Assembly (NCBI GenBank): GCA_025354165.1
Contig: JANXNI010000038.1
Span: 1 to 64,000 of the forward strand
Length of the DNA: 64,000 nt
Direction: 5' to 3'
From: Burkholderiales bacterium
Lineage (GTDB): Bacteria > Pseudomonadota > Gammaproteobacteria > Burkholderiales > Casimicrobiaceae
Position numbers and translations under genes: made by a program. The notes below the pieces were generated by a model. That model searched no databases. It saw nothing but the letters and a program-made list of their open reading frames with translations, and had not been told where the DNA came from. Shown here one piece after another: positions 16,464 to 25,025 of the stretch; within the stretch, counting starts at the first letter, position 1, and each line of letters begins with the position of its first letter.

Positions 16464-17687
16464 TCAAACGCTCATCAATTCAGACACGACGGTCGTGCCG
16501 GGCAGTTTGTCCACGATAACCTTGCAAATCACCGCAATCGGGATTGCCAGAAATAATCCCGCCGTGCCCCACAGCCAGCCGAAGAACAGGAGCGCGACAA
16601 AGGTGGCGGTCGAGTTCATACGAGCGATGCGGCTGGCCATCCAGGCCTGCGCAGCCGTGCCAACAATCGCTGCGACGGCAAGGGTGCTCAAAGCTGCCGT
16701 CGCCGCGCCACTCAACGTGCCAATCTGCTCGAACGAAGAGACAAACACGCCGAAGGCGATGGCGAGCGGTCCGAAGTAGGGAATCGTGTGAAACAGCGCG
16801 GCCATCAAGCCCCATGCCGCTGCGTTCTCCACACCCAGCATGACCAACACAATCGAAGTCAAAATGCCAAGAATCACGTTGGTCACGACCAGCATGCCCA
16901 GGTAGCGCTGAATCGCCTGATTGATGCCGTCCAGCGTTTCAACTGTTATGCGCCGATCCGCCAATCGCTTGCCGGCAGCCTTCACAATTCTGCGCCGGAA
17001 ATGATCACCGGCGGTCAGCAAAAAATAAGCGAGCAGGATGATGCCCGCCGCCGTGGCCAAAGAGCCGAGCGCGCTAACGGAACCCTTGATCAAGTATGTA
17101 TTGACCACTTCAGGCGCGGCGACGGGGGTCGCGGGTGGAGCCGCCTTTGGCTTCGCGCTAGCCGGTTGCCCGTTCACCATGTCGGTCACCGCAGCGGCGG
17201 CCTCGCCCACTTTACGCAGCGTTCCTCCCGGCGCCTGACGCATTTTTACGAAATCATTGGAAATGCGTTTGGCGCTGCGTGGCAATGATTCCAGCAGATT
17301 TTCTGCCTGTCCCCAGAGCCCATAAAACAGCGACCCAGCCACGGCTAATGCCGCGCACATGACCAGCGCCGCGCCGATGCTGCGCGGCAGACCGACGTGC
17401 TCCAGCCAGTTTACGGGCTTGCCCAGTGCGTAGTGCAGCAAGATTGCCGAAATCAGTGGAACAGTGAACGCGTATGAAAATTGAAGCGCCGCAATCAGTG
17501 AAAGTGTCGCCAAAATCCAGATGGCCACATAGGGAAACTTGTTGGCAAATGCTGGCTCAGCCTGCGAAGCAGTTTCGCTCGTAACGCGTGCAACCAGCGC
17601 CTCGCTTGCAGCTTCGGCCGTTTGCGGTGGCTCGATCAGCGCATCGTTAAGCGGGAGGGGTGCGGCGACCGGAGCGGGCATATCCAT
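16464..17687 (-). CDS. AI-2E family transporter (PerM/TqsA-like)
   Basis: A 407-aa inner-membrane protein with about eight hydrophobic segments in the arrangement of the AI-2E exporter (UPF0118) family. After a hydrophilic N-terminus of about 45 residues come IWILATLSLIAALQFSYAF, then LLAYFLLTAGDHFRRRIV and the conserved LGMLVVTNVILGILTS and HTIPYFGPLAIAFGVF segments. An insert around residues 165-200 is Ala/Pro/Lys-rich and presumably a flexible loop. Members export autoinducer-2 or act as cation/proton antiporters; the substrate here is unknown. It stands alone upstream of copy B. Confidence 0.88.
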   Translation of the reverse strand: MDMPAPVAAPLPLNDALIEPPQTAEAASEALVARVTSETASQAEPAFANKFPYVAIWILATLSLIAALQFSYAFTVPLISAILLHYALGKPVNWLEHVGLPRSIGAALVMCAALAVAGSLFYGLWGQAENLLESLPRSAKRISNDFVKMRQAPGGTLRKVGEAAAAVTDMVNGQPASAKPKAAPPATPVAAPEVVNTYLIKGSVSALGSLATAAGIILLAYFLLTAGDHFRRRIVKAAGKRLADRRITVETLDGINQAIQRYLGMLVVTNVILGILTSIVLVMLGVENAAAWGLMAALFHTIPYFGPLAIAFGVFVSSFEQIGTLSGAATAALSTLAVAAIVGTAAQAWMASRIARMNSTATFVALLFFGWLWGTAGLFLAIPIAVICKVIVDKLPGTTVVSELMSV

Positions 17688-17832
17688 ACGGTTCAGATTT
17701 GAATTTAGGCGATTGAAAGATGCTACGTAGTGGCAGGATTGTCGGTGTCAGACGCGCGGATAATCATGCGCGCCAAACGCGCTTCTGGCGTGTAGGATTT
17801 GGACTACAGGCGCCGTACACGCGACTCGGCCA

Positions 17833-19170
17833 CTACGCGTCCGAAACCACCGCGCCCAATGCGTCAAAAAATCGCGGAAAGGTTTTGTTCACGCACTCAG
17901 GATCGTTGATTCGAATCGGAACACCGCGCGGGCCAATACTTGCGAGTGCGAAGCACATGGCAATGCGATGATCATCGTAAGTGTCAATCGCTGCATTCGC
18001 GGCGAGCGCTGCGGGAGGCGTGACGGCAATGTAATCCGCGCCCTCTTCGACCGTTGCGCCCAATTTGCGCAACTCAGTGGCCATCGCCGCAATGCGATCG
18101 GTCTCTTTCACGCGCCAGCTTGCAATGTTGCTGAGCCGTGTCGTGCCCTCGGCAAACAGCGCGACGACCGCTAGCGTCATCGCCGCATCGGGAATGTGAT
18201 TCATGTCAGCATCGATCGCGCGCAAATGCCTGTCGACCGGCGTTTGCGCGATGATCGCGTTATCTTCCATCGTGACCCGCGCGCCCATTGACGCCAGCGC
18301 ATCGGCGAATTTCACATCGCCCTGAAGCGCATTTCTACCAACGCCTTCTACGCGAATCGGGCCACCGCCAATCGCGCCTGCTGCCAAGAAATAGGAGGCC
18401 GACGATGCGTCACCTTCAACTGCGTAGTTACCCGGTGAAACATAGCGCGCAGCGTCACCTGCGGGAACCACAAAACGCTGCCAGCCATCGCGTTCAACAA
18501 TCACGCCGAATTGCTGCATCATAGCGAGCGTAATTTCAACGTACGGTTTAGAGGTCAGGTCGCCGACGACCTCAATGACGGCGGATTTACTGCCGCGCAC
18601 CGTCACCAGCGGCAGCGCCATCAAAAGCCCCGTCAAAAACTGCGAAGACACATCACCGCGAATCGGAATCGGGCGATCAATCTGAATATTGCCACTGCGA
18701 ATCGTCAGCGGCAGAAATCCAGGGTTACCGGTGTGTTCAATTGCTGCACCAATCTGCGTCAACGCATCGACGAGGTCACCAATCGGGCGCTCACGCATGC
18801 GCGCCACACCGTCAATGCGGTACTCGCTGCCGGGTTGAGCGGTCAGCGCGAGTGTGGCGACGAGAGAGCGCGTAGCCGTGCCCGCGTTACCCACAAAAAT
18901 GTCGCCATCATGTCCTGAGAAAACACCAGCACAACCGCCGACAGAGATCTGGCCGTCAGTCAAATCGCTCGCCGCCACGCCGAGCACCTTCAGCGCGCCG
19001 CGCATGATTTGTGTGTCGTCGGAATCGAGCAAGCCGGTCAGTCTTGTCTCGCCATTGGCCAGGGCAGCCAGTAAAAGGGCTCGATTGGAGATACTTTTGG
19101 AGCCGGGGAGCGTGACTATGCCGCGCGCCGCCACGTGTTTGGAGAGATCAATCGAGTGAAGCGAAATCAT
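17833..19170 (-). CDS. aroA: 3-phosphoshikimate 1-carboxyvinyltransferase (EPSP synthase)
   Basis: This cytoplasmic enzyme joins shikimate-3-phosphate and PEP in the sixth shikimate-pathway step. It is 445 aa, a normal length. [18 protein letters not shown] (K25) is the substrate-binding motif, and [14 protein letters not shown] corresponds to the glyphosate-sensitive site. [30 protein letters not shown] and [22 protein letters not shown] also match the family. It ends the serC-pheA-tyrA-aroA block on the minus strand, separated from tyrA by an orphan gene. cmk and rpsA, which often follow aroA, are not present here. Confidence 0.97.
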   Translation of the reverse strand: MISLHSIDLSKHVAARGIVTLPGSKSISNRALLLAALANGETRLTGLLDSDDTQIMRGALKVLGVAASDLTDGQISVGGCAGVFSGHDGDIFVGNAGTATRSLVATLALTAQPGSEYRIDGVARMRERPIGDLVDALTQIGAAIEHTGNPGFLPLTIRSGNIQIDRPIPIRGDVSSQFLTGLLMALPLVTVRGSKSAVIEVVGDLTSKPYVEITLAMMQQFGVIVERDGWQRFVVPAGDAARYVSPGNYAVEGDASSASYFLAAGAIGGGPIRVEGVGRNALQGDVKFADALASMGARVTMEDNAIIAQTPVDRHLRAIDADMNHIPDAAMTLAVVALFAEGTTRLSNIASWRVKETDRIAAMATELRKLGATVEEGADYIAVTPPAALAANAAIDTYDDHRIAMCFALASIGPRGVPIRINDPECVNKTFPRFFDALGAVVSDA

Positions 19171-19229
19171 TGCCTCATTCTAAGCGGGCACCTTTCGCGT
19201 GCCGCCAACGCGCGGCGCGTCACAAACTC

Positions 19230-19895
19230 TTATCCACCCATCAGGTGTCGCACGGCAATAACGCCGATAACACCGACAAACACAACCACGCCGATGAGCA
19301 TCGCCGGTGGCAGCGTGGCAATCGCCGTCGCTACGCCCACCAACGCCGCGATCACTTCGGACAGAAAACTTGCGCCCTCCACGGTCTCCACAACGATCTC
19401 TGCGTCAACGACTACCGGCGCGAGGTTTGCGCCGAGCGCCTCCACTGCCTCGGGTGATAGCTTGAGCAGCTCTAACTCGATCGACGCAAGCGCGCCGATA
19501 TCGGGCACGTTGACCCCTGTGAGTGCTGCCAGAGCTAGCAAAACGATGGCTGCCAGCCCAGCCCCAGCGTAACCGGGCGGTCGCGCCATCCCAAGGTAGG
19601 CAAATGCAGACTGAATGTCGCGTGCCTTCAGTGTGTTCAGCTGGGCAATGGTGCTCCTGGAATTTAGCGCTCGCGCCGCACATCGCGCCATCACGGCACG
19701 ACGTCCCGCCGCAGTCGGAACGTCGACCAGCTGTTGCGCAAGACCAGCAAATTCGCCGGACAGCGCGTTACCGACTCTTGCGAGCCCGCCCGAGATGGCG
19801 GGACGTCGCCTATTTGATCGCGCAAAGTTGCGCAGCGATTGTGTGCCGAGGCCGCTCAACGCCCCACCGCCGGGTGTGGTTTGAATCATTCTCAT
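19230..19895 (-). CDS. Hypothetical protein with hydrophobic segments, between tyrA and aroA
   Basis: I do not recognise this 221-aa protein. It begins MRMIQTTPGGGALSGLGTQS and continues with a basic segment rich in Arg. It has two long hydrophobic stretches, GAGLAAIVLLALAALTGV (about 125-143) and a C-terminal one ending MLIGVVVFVGVIGVIAVRHL (about 195-217), with an acidic/hydrophobic helix between. A GGAGT ribosome site lies 9 nt before the start, supporting real translation. It sits 134 bp after tyrA and 59 bp before aroA on the same strand. Composition suggests a membrane-associated or pore-like protein; no domain or signal peptide is evident. Confidence 0.6.
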   Translation of the reverse strand: MRMIQTTPGGGALSGLGTQSLRNFARSNRRRPAISGGLARVGNALSGEFAGLAQQLVDVPTAAGRRAVMARCAARALNSRSTIAQLNTLKARDIQSAFAYLGMARPPGYAGAGLAAIVLLALAALTGVNVPDIGALASIELELLKLSPEAVEALGANLAPVVVDAEIVVETVEGASFLSEVIAALVGVATAIATLPPAMLIGVVVFVGVIGVIAVRHLMGG

Positions 19896-20029
19896 GGTGA
19901 TGCACTCCTATAAACGTTTGGCACAAGGCCGACATGTTCATAGACGCGAACACGATTCGTAGAGGACGGCACGGAGCGCTCACCGACGTTACGCCACGTT
20001 ACATGCGCCGAATGGCACCATCCCGCCAG

Positions 20030-20956
20030 CTATTCGACCTGGCCCCCAGTGGAGAATCTTGGCATCGGCTCGCCGTGCTCGACGTGACGCTGCCAGGCTC
20101 TCCGCGCAGTGGCCGCGCGGGTATAGGCTTGCTCAATGGCGGCGACGTCTTCGGTGACGGCGTTCGACAGCCAACGATCAAAGTCATCCAGTCGTGCGCG
20201 ATAAGCCGTCAGCTGCTGCCGCAGCGCCACCCGATTTGCCACCGAAATATCGCGCCACATCTCTGGCGAGCCAGCCGCAATCCGCGTGAAGTCGCGGAAT
20301 CCGCTGGCGGCGTAGTTGAAGTAATCAGCCGATCGCGGCATCCCGGCCAGCATGTCGACCAAAGCGAACGCGAGCAGATGCGGCAGGTGGCTGACGGCAG
20401 CGAACACGTCGTCATGTTCGGCGGCGCTCATGCGATGAATTTCAGCACCGGCGGTGTGCCACATTTGCGTGACGCGTTCGGTGGCGTCGGGTGATGTTTC
20501 TGCTTCGGCGCAAATGATAGTTTTTCGCTTTTCGAACAATGTCGCGAAGGCAGCGGCTGCGCCGGTTTTTTCAGTGCCTGCGATGGGGTGCGCAGGGATG
20601 AATTGTGAGAATTTGTCACCGAGTGCTAAGCGCGCCGCTCGGGTGACGTCTTGTTTGGTGCTGCCGCCGTCGGAGATGATGCTGTGCTCACCCAAATGCG
20701 CAGCGAGTTCGGCGAAGACGCGCGGCATTTGCGCGACCGGCGTCGCGACAAAAATGATGTCAGCTTCTGCTGCGTCCTCAATCGTGGCGACGGCGTCGAT
20801 CACGCCGAGACGCAAGGCTTCATCGAGATTGGCTTGCGAGCGGCCAACACCGATCACACGGCCAACCGCGTTGTGCTTTTTTAGCGCTAACGACAGCGAT
20901 CCACCGATAAGCCCAACACCGATGATCGCCAGCGTGTGGATACGCTCAGTCATCAC
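20030..20956 (-). CDS. tyrA: Prephenate/arogenate dehydrogenase
   Basis: Converts prephenate (or arogenate) oxidatively toward tyrosine; cytoplasmic, 308 aa. The N-terminal Rossmann motif IIGVGLIGGSLSLALKK binds NAD(P). Further family motifs are ISDGGSTKQDV, PAHPIAGTEKTGAAAA with the catalytic His, and AVSHLPHLLAFALVDML. A monofunctional form without chorismate mutase or ACT domain. It starts 12 nt after the pheA stop, so the two are co-transcribed. The start at 20956 begins MMTERIHTLAII; the second Met may be the real first residue. Confidence 0.94.
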   Translation of the reverse strand: MMTERIHTLAIIGVGLIGGSLSLALKKHNAVGRVIGVGRSQANLDEALRLGVIDAVATIEDAAEADIIFVATPVAQMPRVFAELAAHLGEHSIISDGGSTKQDVTRAARLALGDKFSQFIPAHPIAGTEKTGAAAAFATLFEKRKTIICAEAETSPDATERVTQMWHTAGAEIHRMSAAEHDDVFAAVSHLPHLLAFALVDMLAGMPRSADYFNYAASGFRDFTRIAAGSPEMWRDISVANRVALRQQLTAYRARLDDFDRWLSNAVTEDVAAIEQAYTRAATARRAWQRHVEHGEPMPRFSTGGQVE

Positions 20957-20968
20957 GATATCAATCGA

Positions 20969-22054
20969 CTAAACGACAGCAGCTGGATAGCTGCCGACGA
21001 CTTTGAAATAGCTTGATTGCGCTTTGACGTCAGCCAATGCAGCCGCGACTTTGGCGTCGCTGAGATGACCTTCGACATCCAGGAAAAAATAGTATTCCCA
21101 AAGGCGATCTGGCGACGGACGTGACTCGAAATGGGTCATCGACACGCCATGACGCTTCAGCGGTTCGATCAGATCGACCACCGCGCCGGGGCGGTTGGGC
21201 GCTGACAGAATCAGGCTCGTTTTGTCTTTGCCGGACGCGGCGACATCCTGTCGACTGAGCACCCAGAAGCGCGTGGTGTTGTTCGGCGAATCTTCGATAT
21301 TGCGATAGCGAATCGGGACGCTGTAACGCGTCGCCGCCATCTCGCCAGCGATGGCGGCGCTGCCCGGCGTCATCGAGGCCAGACGTGCGGCTTCAGCGTT
21401 GCTGGCGACGGGAATGCGCTCAGCGAGCGGCAGGTGTCGCGCCAGCCAGTTCGCAGTTTGCGCAAGCGATTGAGAATGCGAATAGACCTTTGCAATCAGA
21501 GCCAGATCAGTCTCCATGCTCATCAGATTTTGCTGCACGCGGAAATCAATTTCCGCGCAGACTTTGAGCGGGCTGGAGATCGACAAATCAAGCGTGCGAC
21601 CGACGAAACCTTCGGTTGAATTCACGACCGGAACCACGGCGTAGTCGGCCGTGGTGGCCTCAACCATGCGGAACGCTTCGTCAATCGTAGGGCACGGCTC
21701 AAACGTGGGCGCGGAGCCAAAATGTTTAACCGAAGCGGCGTGGCTGAACGTGCCTTCCGGGCCCAAAAAAGCGATCACCAGCGGCTGCTCCAGCGCCATG
21801 CAATTGCTGATCACTTCACGAAAAATTCGTGCGACGGCTTCGTTAGACAACGGGCCGGGGTTCGCGGCCTGCATGCGGCGCAGGATGTTCGCTTCGCGTT
21901 CTGGGCGATACAGCGGGGAGCCCGGCGCTTTGGTATGTCCGACTTCTTGCGCCGTCGCAGCGCGCGCGCTGATCAGCGTGAGCAACTGATCGTCAAACGC
22001 ATCAATTTTTTGGCGTAGCGCCGCGAGATCGGTAGTAGGGGTGGGTTCGGTCAT
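20969..22054 (-). CDS. pheA: Chorismate mutase / prephenate dehydratase
   Basis: A bifunctional P-protein of 361 aa making phenylpyruvate from chorismate. The AroQ mutase domain (about 9-90) begins LRQKIDAFDDQLLTLIS. The dehydratase domain (about 105-280) has AFLGPEGTFSHAA, VVPVVNSTEGFVGRTLD and the TRFWVLSR catalytic motif. An ACT domain (about 293-355) with APNRPGAVVDLIEPL and the ESRPS phenylalanine-binding motif gives feedback inhibition. Its start overlaps the serC stop by 4 nt, so translation is coupled. Confidence 0.96.
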   Translation of the reverse strand: MTEPTPTTDLAALRQKIDAFDDQLLTLISARAATAQEVGHTKAPGSPLYRPEREANILRRMQAANPGPLSNEAVARIFREVISNCMALEQPLVIAFLGPEGTFSHAASVKHFGSAPTFEPCPTIDEAFRMVEATTADYAVVPVVNSTEGFVGRTLDLSISSPLKVCAEIDFRVQQNLMSMETDLALIAKVYSHSQSLAQTANWLARHLPLAERIPVASNAEAARLASMTPGSAAIAGEMAATRYSVPIRYRNIEDSPNNTTRFWVLSRQDVAASGKDKTSLILSAPNRPGAVVDLIEPLKRHGVSMTHFESRPSPDRLWEYYFFLDVEGHLSDAKVAAALADVKAQSSYFKVVGSYPAAVV

Positions 22055-23181
22055 GTTGGCTTAAATTCTCGCATGGCGGCTACCAGCGCTTCAACGCCCG
22101 TGAGCGGCATGGCGTTGTAAATCGAGGCGCGCATGCCGCCGCGAACGCGGTGGCCCCGGAGCGACATGAGGCCGCGCGCCTCGCAAAATTTCACAAATTC
22201 AGTATCGATTGCGGGGTTGCCGCTATCGAAAACGACGTTCATGCGTGAGCGATCCGCTATTGCTACGGGCGCGGTAAACAGCGGGCTTGCATCAATCGCG
22301 TCGTAGAGCATCGTGGATCGCTCAATCGCGCGCCGTTCCATCTCAGCCAAACCGCCCTGCGCTTTGATCCACTTGAGCGTCAGCGCGGTGGCGTAAATTG
22401 CAAACACGGGTGGCGTGTTGAATAGCGACCCGTGCGCGGCCATGTGTTTGTAATGAAACACCGAAGGGATATTTTTCGGCGCACGATCAAGCAAATCCTC
22501 GCGCACGATGACGATGGTCACACCCGCCGGGCCGATGTTTTTTTGGGCTCCGGCATAGATCAGTCCGCACGCGGCAACATCCATTGACCGCGATAAAAAA
22601 TGCGAGGATGCATCGACGACCAGCGGACTCGGAAGATCACCGGGCAAGCTGTGAATTTCGTTGCCGTAGACGGTTTCGTTCGAACAAACATAGGTATAGC
22701 TCGATAGCGCTATGCCATTATTTATATGGGCTGATCTCTTATTTATGGCAGAAGTCGACTTCCAGTCGTTTTTGACTGGAACCCCTGTGTAACCTGAAGA
22801 TTCGCTAGAAGCTAATACATTTACGGCACCAAATTTTGCCGCCTCCACTGACGCGCTCTTCGACCAGCCGCCAGAGACCAGATAGTCCGCAGTTTCGTCC
22901 GCGCGCAGGAGATTCATTGGCACCGCTGCGAACTGCCCCCACGCGCCGCCTTGCATGAAGATGACTTTGTAGTTTGCGGGAATCGCAAGCAGCTCGCGCA
23001 AATCGGCCTCGGCCTCGGCGATCAATTCTTCGAACGCCTTGCCACGATGCGACACCTCCATTACGCTCGCACCTTGCCCTACGCCGTGCCAGTGCCACTC
23101 CGGCAGGTCGGCGCGGATTTGTTCGATCACTTCAGCCGGAAGCATCGCCGGGCCGGGAGAAAAGTTGAAGGTTTTCTGCAT
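22051..23181 (-). CDS. serC: Phosphoserine aminotransferase with in-frame palindromic-repeat segment
   Basis: A PLP enzyme converting 3-phosphohydroxypyruvate to phosphoserine (also in pyridoxal synthesis), 376 aa. FNFSPGPAMLPAEV, SVMEVSHRGKAFEELI, GGAWGQFAAVPMN, the PLP-lysine motif GLIYAGAQKNIGPAG and the C-terminal GHRVRGGMRASIYNAMP are intact. Between residues about 122 and 162 the sequence departs from the family and is about 14 residues longer than the E. coli protein. This stretch coincides exactly with repeat copy C, is AT-rich and uses codons rare elsewhere in the window (AGA, several ATA, CTA). The frame is open throughout, so the enzyme is probably functional with an enlarged loop. 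Confidence 0.95.
   Translation of the reverse strand: MQKTFNFSPGPAMLPAEVIEQIRADLPEWHWHGVGQGASVMEVSHRGKAFEELIAEAEADLRELLAIPANYKVIFMQGGAWGQFAAVPMNLLRADETADYLVSGGWSKSASVEAAKFGAVNVLASSESSGYTGVPVKNDWKSTSAINKRSAHINNGIALSSYTYVCSNETVYGNEIHSLPGDLPSPLVVDASSHFLSRSMDVAACGLIYAGAQKNIGPAGVTIVIVREDLLDRAPKNIPSVFHYKHMAAHGSLFNTPPVFAIYATALTLKWIKAQGGLAEMERRAIERSTMLYDAIDASPLFTAPVAIADRSRMNVVFDSGNPAIDTEFVKFCEARGLMSLRGHRVRGGMRASIYNAMPLTGVEALVAAMREFKPT
22696..22816. repeat. Palindromic repeat, copy C, inside serC
   Basis: A 121-bp copy, the same length as copy A. Its centre is AAGTCGACTT with GGGCTG 18 nt to the left and AACCCC 18 nt to the right, the same spacing as in copy B. The ends, ATAGCT and AGCTAAT, are degenerate versions of the terminal repeat. 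It is read in frame by serC on the minus strand with no stop codon. The identity of spacing and core is seen directly; that it arose by insertion or replacement is inference. Confidence 0.65.
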
Positions 23182-23202
23182 GCGCTTGCTGTCGTTCGTT
23201 TT

Positions 23203-24156
23203 TTATGTTTGAGGGCCAAGGCGTTGCGTCAATTCAAGCACACGCTCCACAGCTGGCACCTGACCTCGTCCGCCGATACTGACCACTTTCCCGGAACCGA
23301 CGATGCCGACGAGACCCGGCTCGTGATCACAATAGATGCCGAGCGTATCGACGCCAAAGGCTGCGGCGATGTGGGTGAAACCGGTGTCGAGGCCGACGCA
23401 TAGCGATGCCCGCGCGAGCACTGCGCTGGCATCTTTGACGGTAAGAAAAGGCGGAACCTCGCCGCCCGCCGCGTCGGCGAGACGCTTTGACCGCTCGCCT
23501 TCGAGGACGCTGCCCCAAAGCCACACGATCGCGAATCCGCGCGCCTGAAGCACCGCAGCCACTGCTTGCCATGACGCCTCCGGCCAGAGTTTTTCCGGGC
23601 GGCTGGCACCTGTGATGAGCACGGCGTAGCGCGGCTTTGAGGGGATCCAGATTCCGGTCGGCGCAGTAAGGCCGAAGTGCGGTGGGCCTTCAACGTCGTA
23701 GCCCACATGGGCCGCAGCCAACTGCCGTGAACGCTCAATGGCGTGGAGACGTTTGTCTACCGGCGTGCGCTTTGAATAAAACATCGCCGCCAGCGATTCG
23801 CGCGCACTTGCGCGGTCATATCCGGCGCTCGGGCCTCGTGCCTGCGTCGCCCAGAGCGCACTTTTGAGTAACCCTTGAAGATCAAGCACAAGGTCGTAGC
23901 GCTCGGCGCGTAACGCTGCTCTCGCGGCACTGATCGCCGCACGACTCTCGCGGGAAAACAGCTTTTTTCGCCAGCGTCGCCAGGAAATCGGAATGATGCT
24001 GCGCACCGCTGGATGCATCGCGGGCAGGGACGCAAACGAGGCTTCCACCAGCCAGTCAATCATCGCATCCGGGTAGCGACGCGCGATGTCGGAAATCGCA
24101 GGCATGGTGTGCACCACGTCGCCCATCGACGAGGTTTTTACGATGAGGATTTTCAC
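23203..24156 (-). CDS. waaC: Lipopolysaccharide heptosyltransferase I
   Basis: A GT9-family enzyme adding the first L,D-heptose to Kdo in the LPS inner core, acting at the inner face of the plasma membrane; 317 aa. The start MKILIVKTSSMGDVVHTMPAISDIARR and the YDLVLDLQGLLKSAL segment are characteristic of WaaC. The C-terminal nucleotide-sugar site appears as CVGLDTGFTHIAAAFGVDTLGIY. It lies 46 bp upstream... of nothing related on its own strand except serC, 21 bp further on, and directly follows a DUF4254 gene by 12 bp. A second GT9 gene and an O-antigen ligase lie close by. Confidence 0.93.
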   Translation of the reverse strand: MKILIVKTSSMGDVVHTMPAISDIARRYPDAMIDWLVEASFASLPAMHPAVRSIIPISWRRWRKKLFSRESRAAISAARAALRAERYDLVLDLQGLLKSALWATQARGPSAGYDRASARESLAAMFYSKRTPVDKRLHAIERSRQLAAAHVGYDVEGPPHFGLTAPTGIWIPSKPRYAVLITGASRPEKLWPEASWQAVAAVLQARGFAIVWLWGSVLEGERSKRLADAAGGEVPPFLTVKDASAVLARASLCVGLDTGFTHIAAAFGVDTLGIYCDHEPGLVGIVGSGKVVSIGGRGQVPAVERVLELTQRLGPQT

Positions 24157-24168
24157 TGCGCCTGGCAG

Positions 24169-24906
24169 TTACTGCTGCGCGGATCGCGCCTGCAGCTGCA
24201 CACTTGCAGCACCGTGTTCTTGCAATTTTGCGGCGGCAAGCTCCGCCACCAGCACCGGATTGAAGCGCGGATCGTTGTACATCTTGAACTGACGATAGAC
24301 CTTGAAATACGCCGTTCCTGCGCGACTGTCAGCCAGCAGTTGATCGAGACAGCTGCCGAGATCATTTCGCTGCTCGTGCAGCCGTTGCAGCTTTGATGCG
24401 GAGGCGTCGCGATGCGCGGCATCGACATCGGTACGTATCGTTTGCGCGGTCATCGCCTTGATTTTGAGCGACATAATGGACATGCGATCCATGATGCTGC
24501 CTGCGGTTTCACTATTCAATCGTGCCGATGCGCTGACCTTTGCGACGGGTCGATCACTACTCGCAGTGGCCGCGTCAATCAAACCGAGCGACAACAGCAA
24601 AAACTCGTCAACCCGTTCGGTGGCGTCGTTGCGCGCCTGGTTGTAGCCGTCAATCGCGCGTTTGTTGGCGGTGATATCGGCATCGCTCGCGCGGGTGCGG
24701 CGCGCCAAATCCTCTTCGTCCCAGAGCAGGCAGTTGTTGCGATGATTGCTGGCGACCCAGCGCCAGACGTCGGCCTCAGCGAAGTCCACGGCCACTTTCG
24801 GCCAGCTCGCGAGCGCCAGACAAGCGTCGTGAAATGACTTCACATGAAGCGCAGTGACCGGCTGTTTGGCGTGGTCGGCGGGGAGTACGGGTTGCGGTAG
24901 AGCCAT
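24169..24906 (-). CDS. DUF4254 protein in LPS gene cluster
   Basis: A 245-aa, mostly alpha-helical cytoplasmic protein. The segment KVAVDFAEADVWRWVASNHRNNCLLWDEEDLARR, starting around residue 38, is diagnostic of DUF4254, a family found beside LPS glycosyltransferase genes. The remainder has several amphipathic helices and no catalytic motif I can name. It precedes waaC by 12 bp on the same strand and is divergent from a second GT9 gene. The family has no established function; context suggests a role in LPS core assembly. Confidence 0.85.
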   Translation of the reverse strand: MALPQPVLPADHAKQPVTALHVKSFHDACLALASWPKVAVDFAEADVWRWVASNHRNNCLLWDEEDLARRTRASDADITANKRAIDGYNQARNDATERVDEFLLLSLGLIDAATASSDRPVAKVSASARLNSETAGSIMDRMSIMSLKIKAMTAQTIRTDVDAAHRDASASKLQRLHEQRNDLGSCLDQLLADSRAGTAYFKVYRQFKMYNDPRFNPVLVAELAAAKLQEHGAASVQLQARSAQQ

Positions 24907-25025
24907 GCGGCGGATTCCTCGTAGGCCGAATTGGCCTGTGTGATGTTGCTAGCATCGAATGCTTCAATTATCGACGAACGTCGACTGCCCGACACGTAAC
25001 ACGGCCCTCACCGGCTCCGAATCCA

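Noticed and set aside
22696..22816. serC as a pseudogene because of the odd central segment
   Set aside because: The reading frame is intact on both sides and all key motifs are present, so it is better described as an in-frame enlarged loop.
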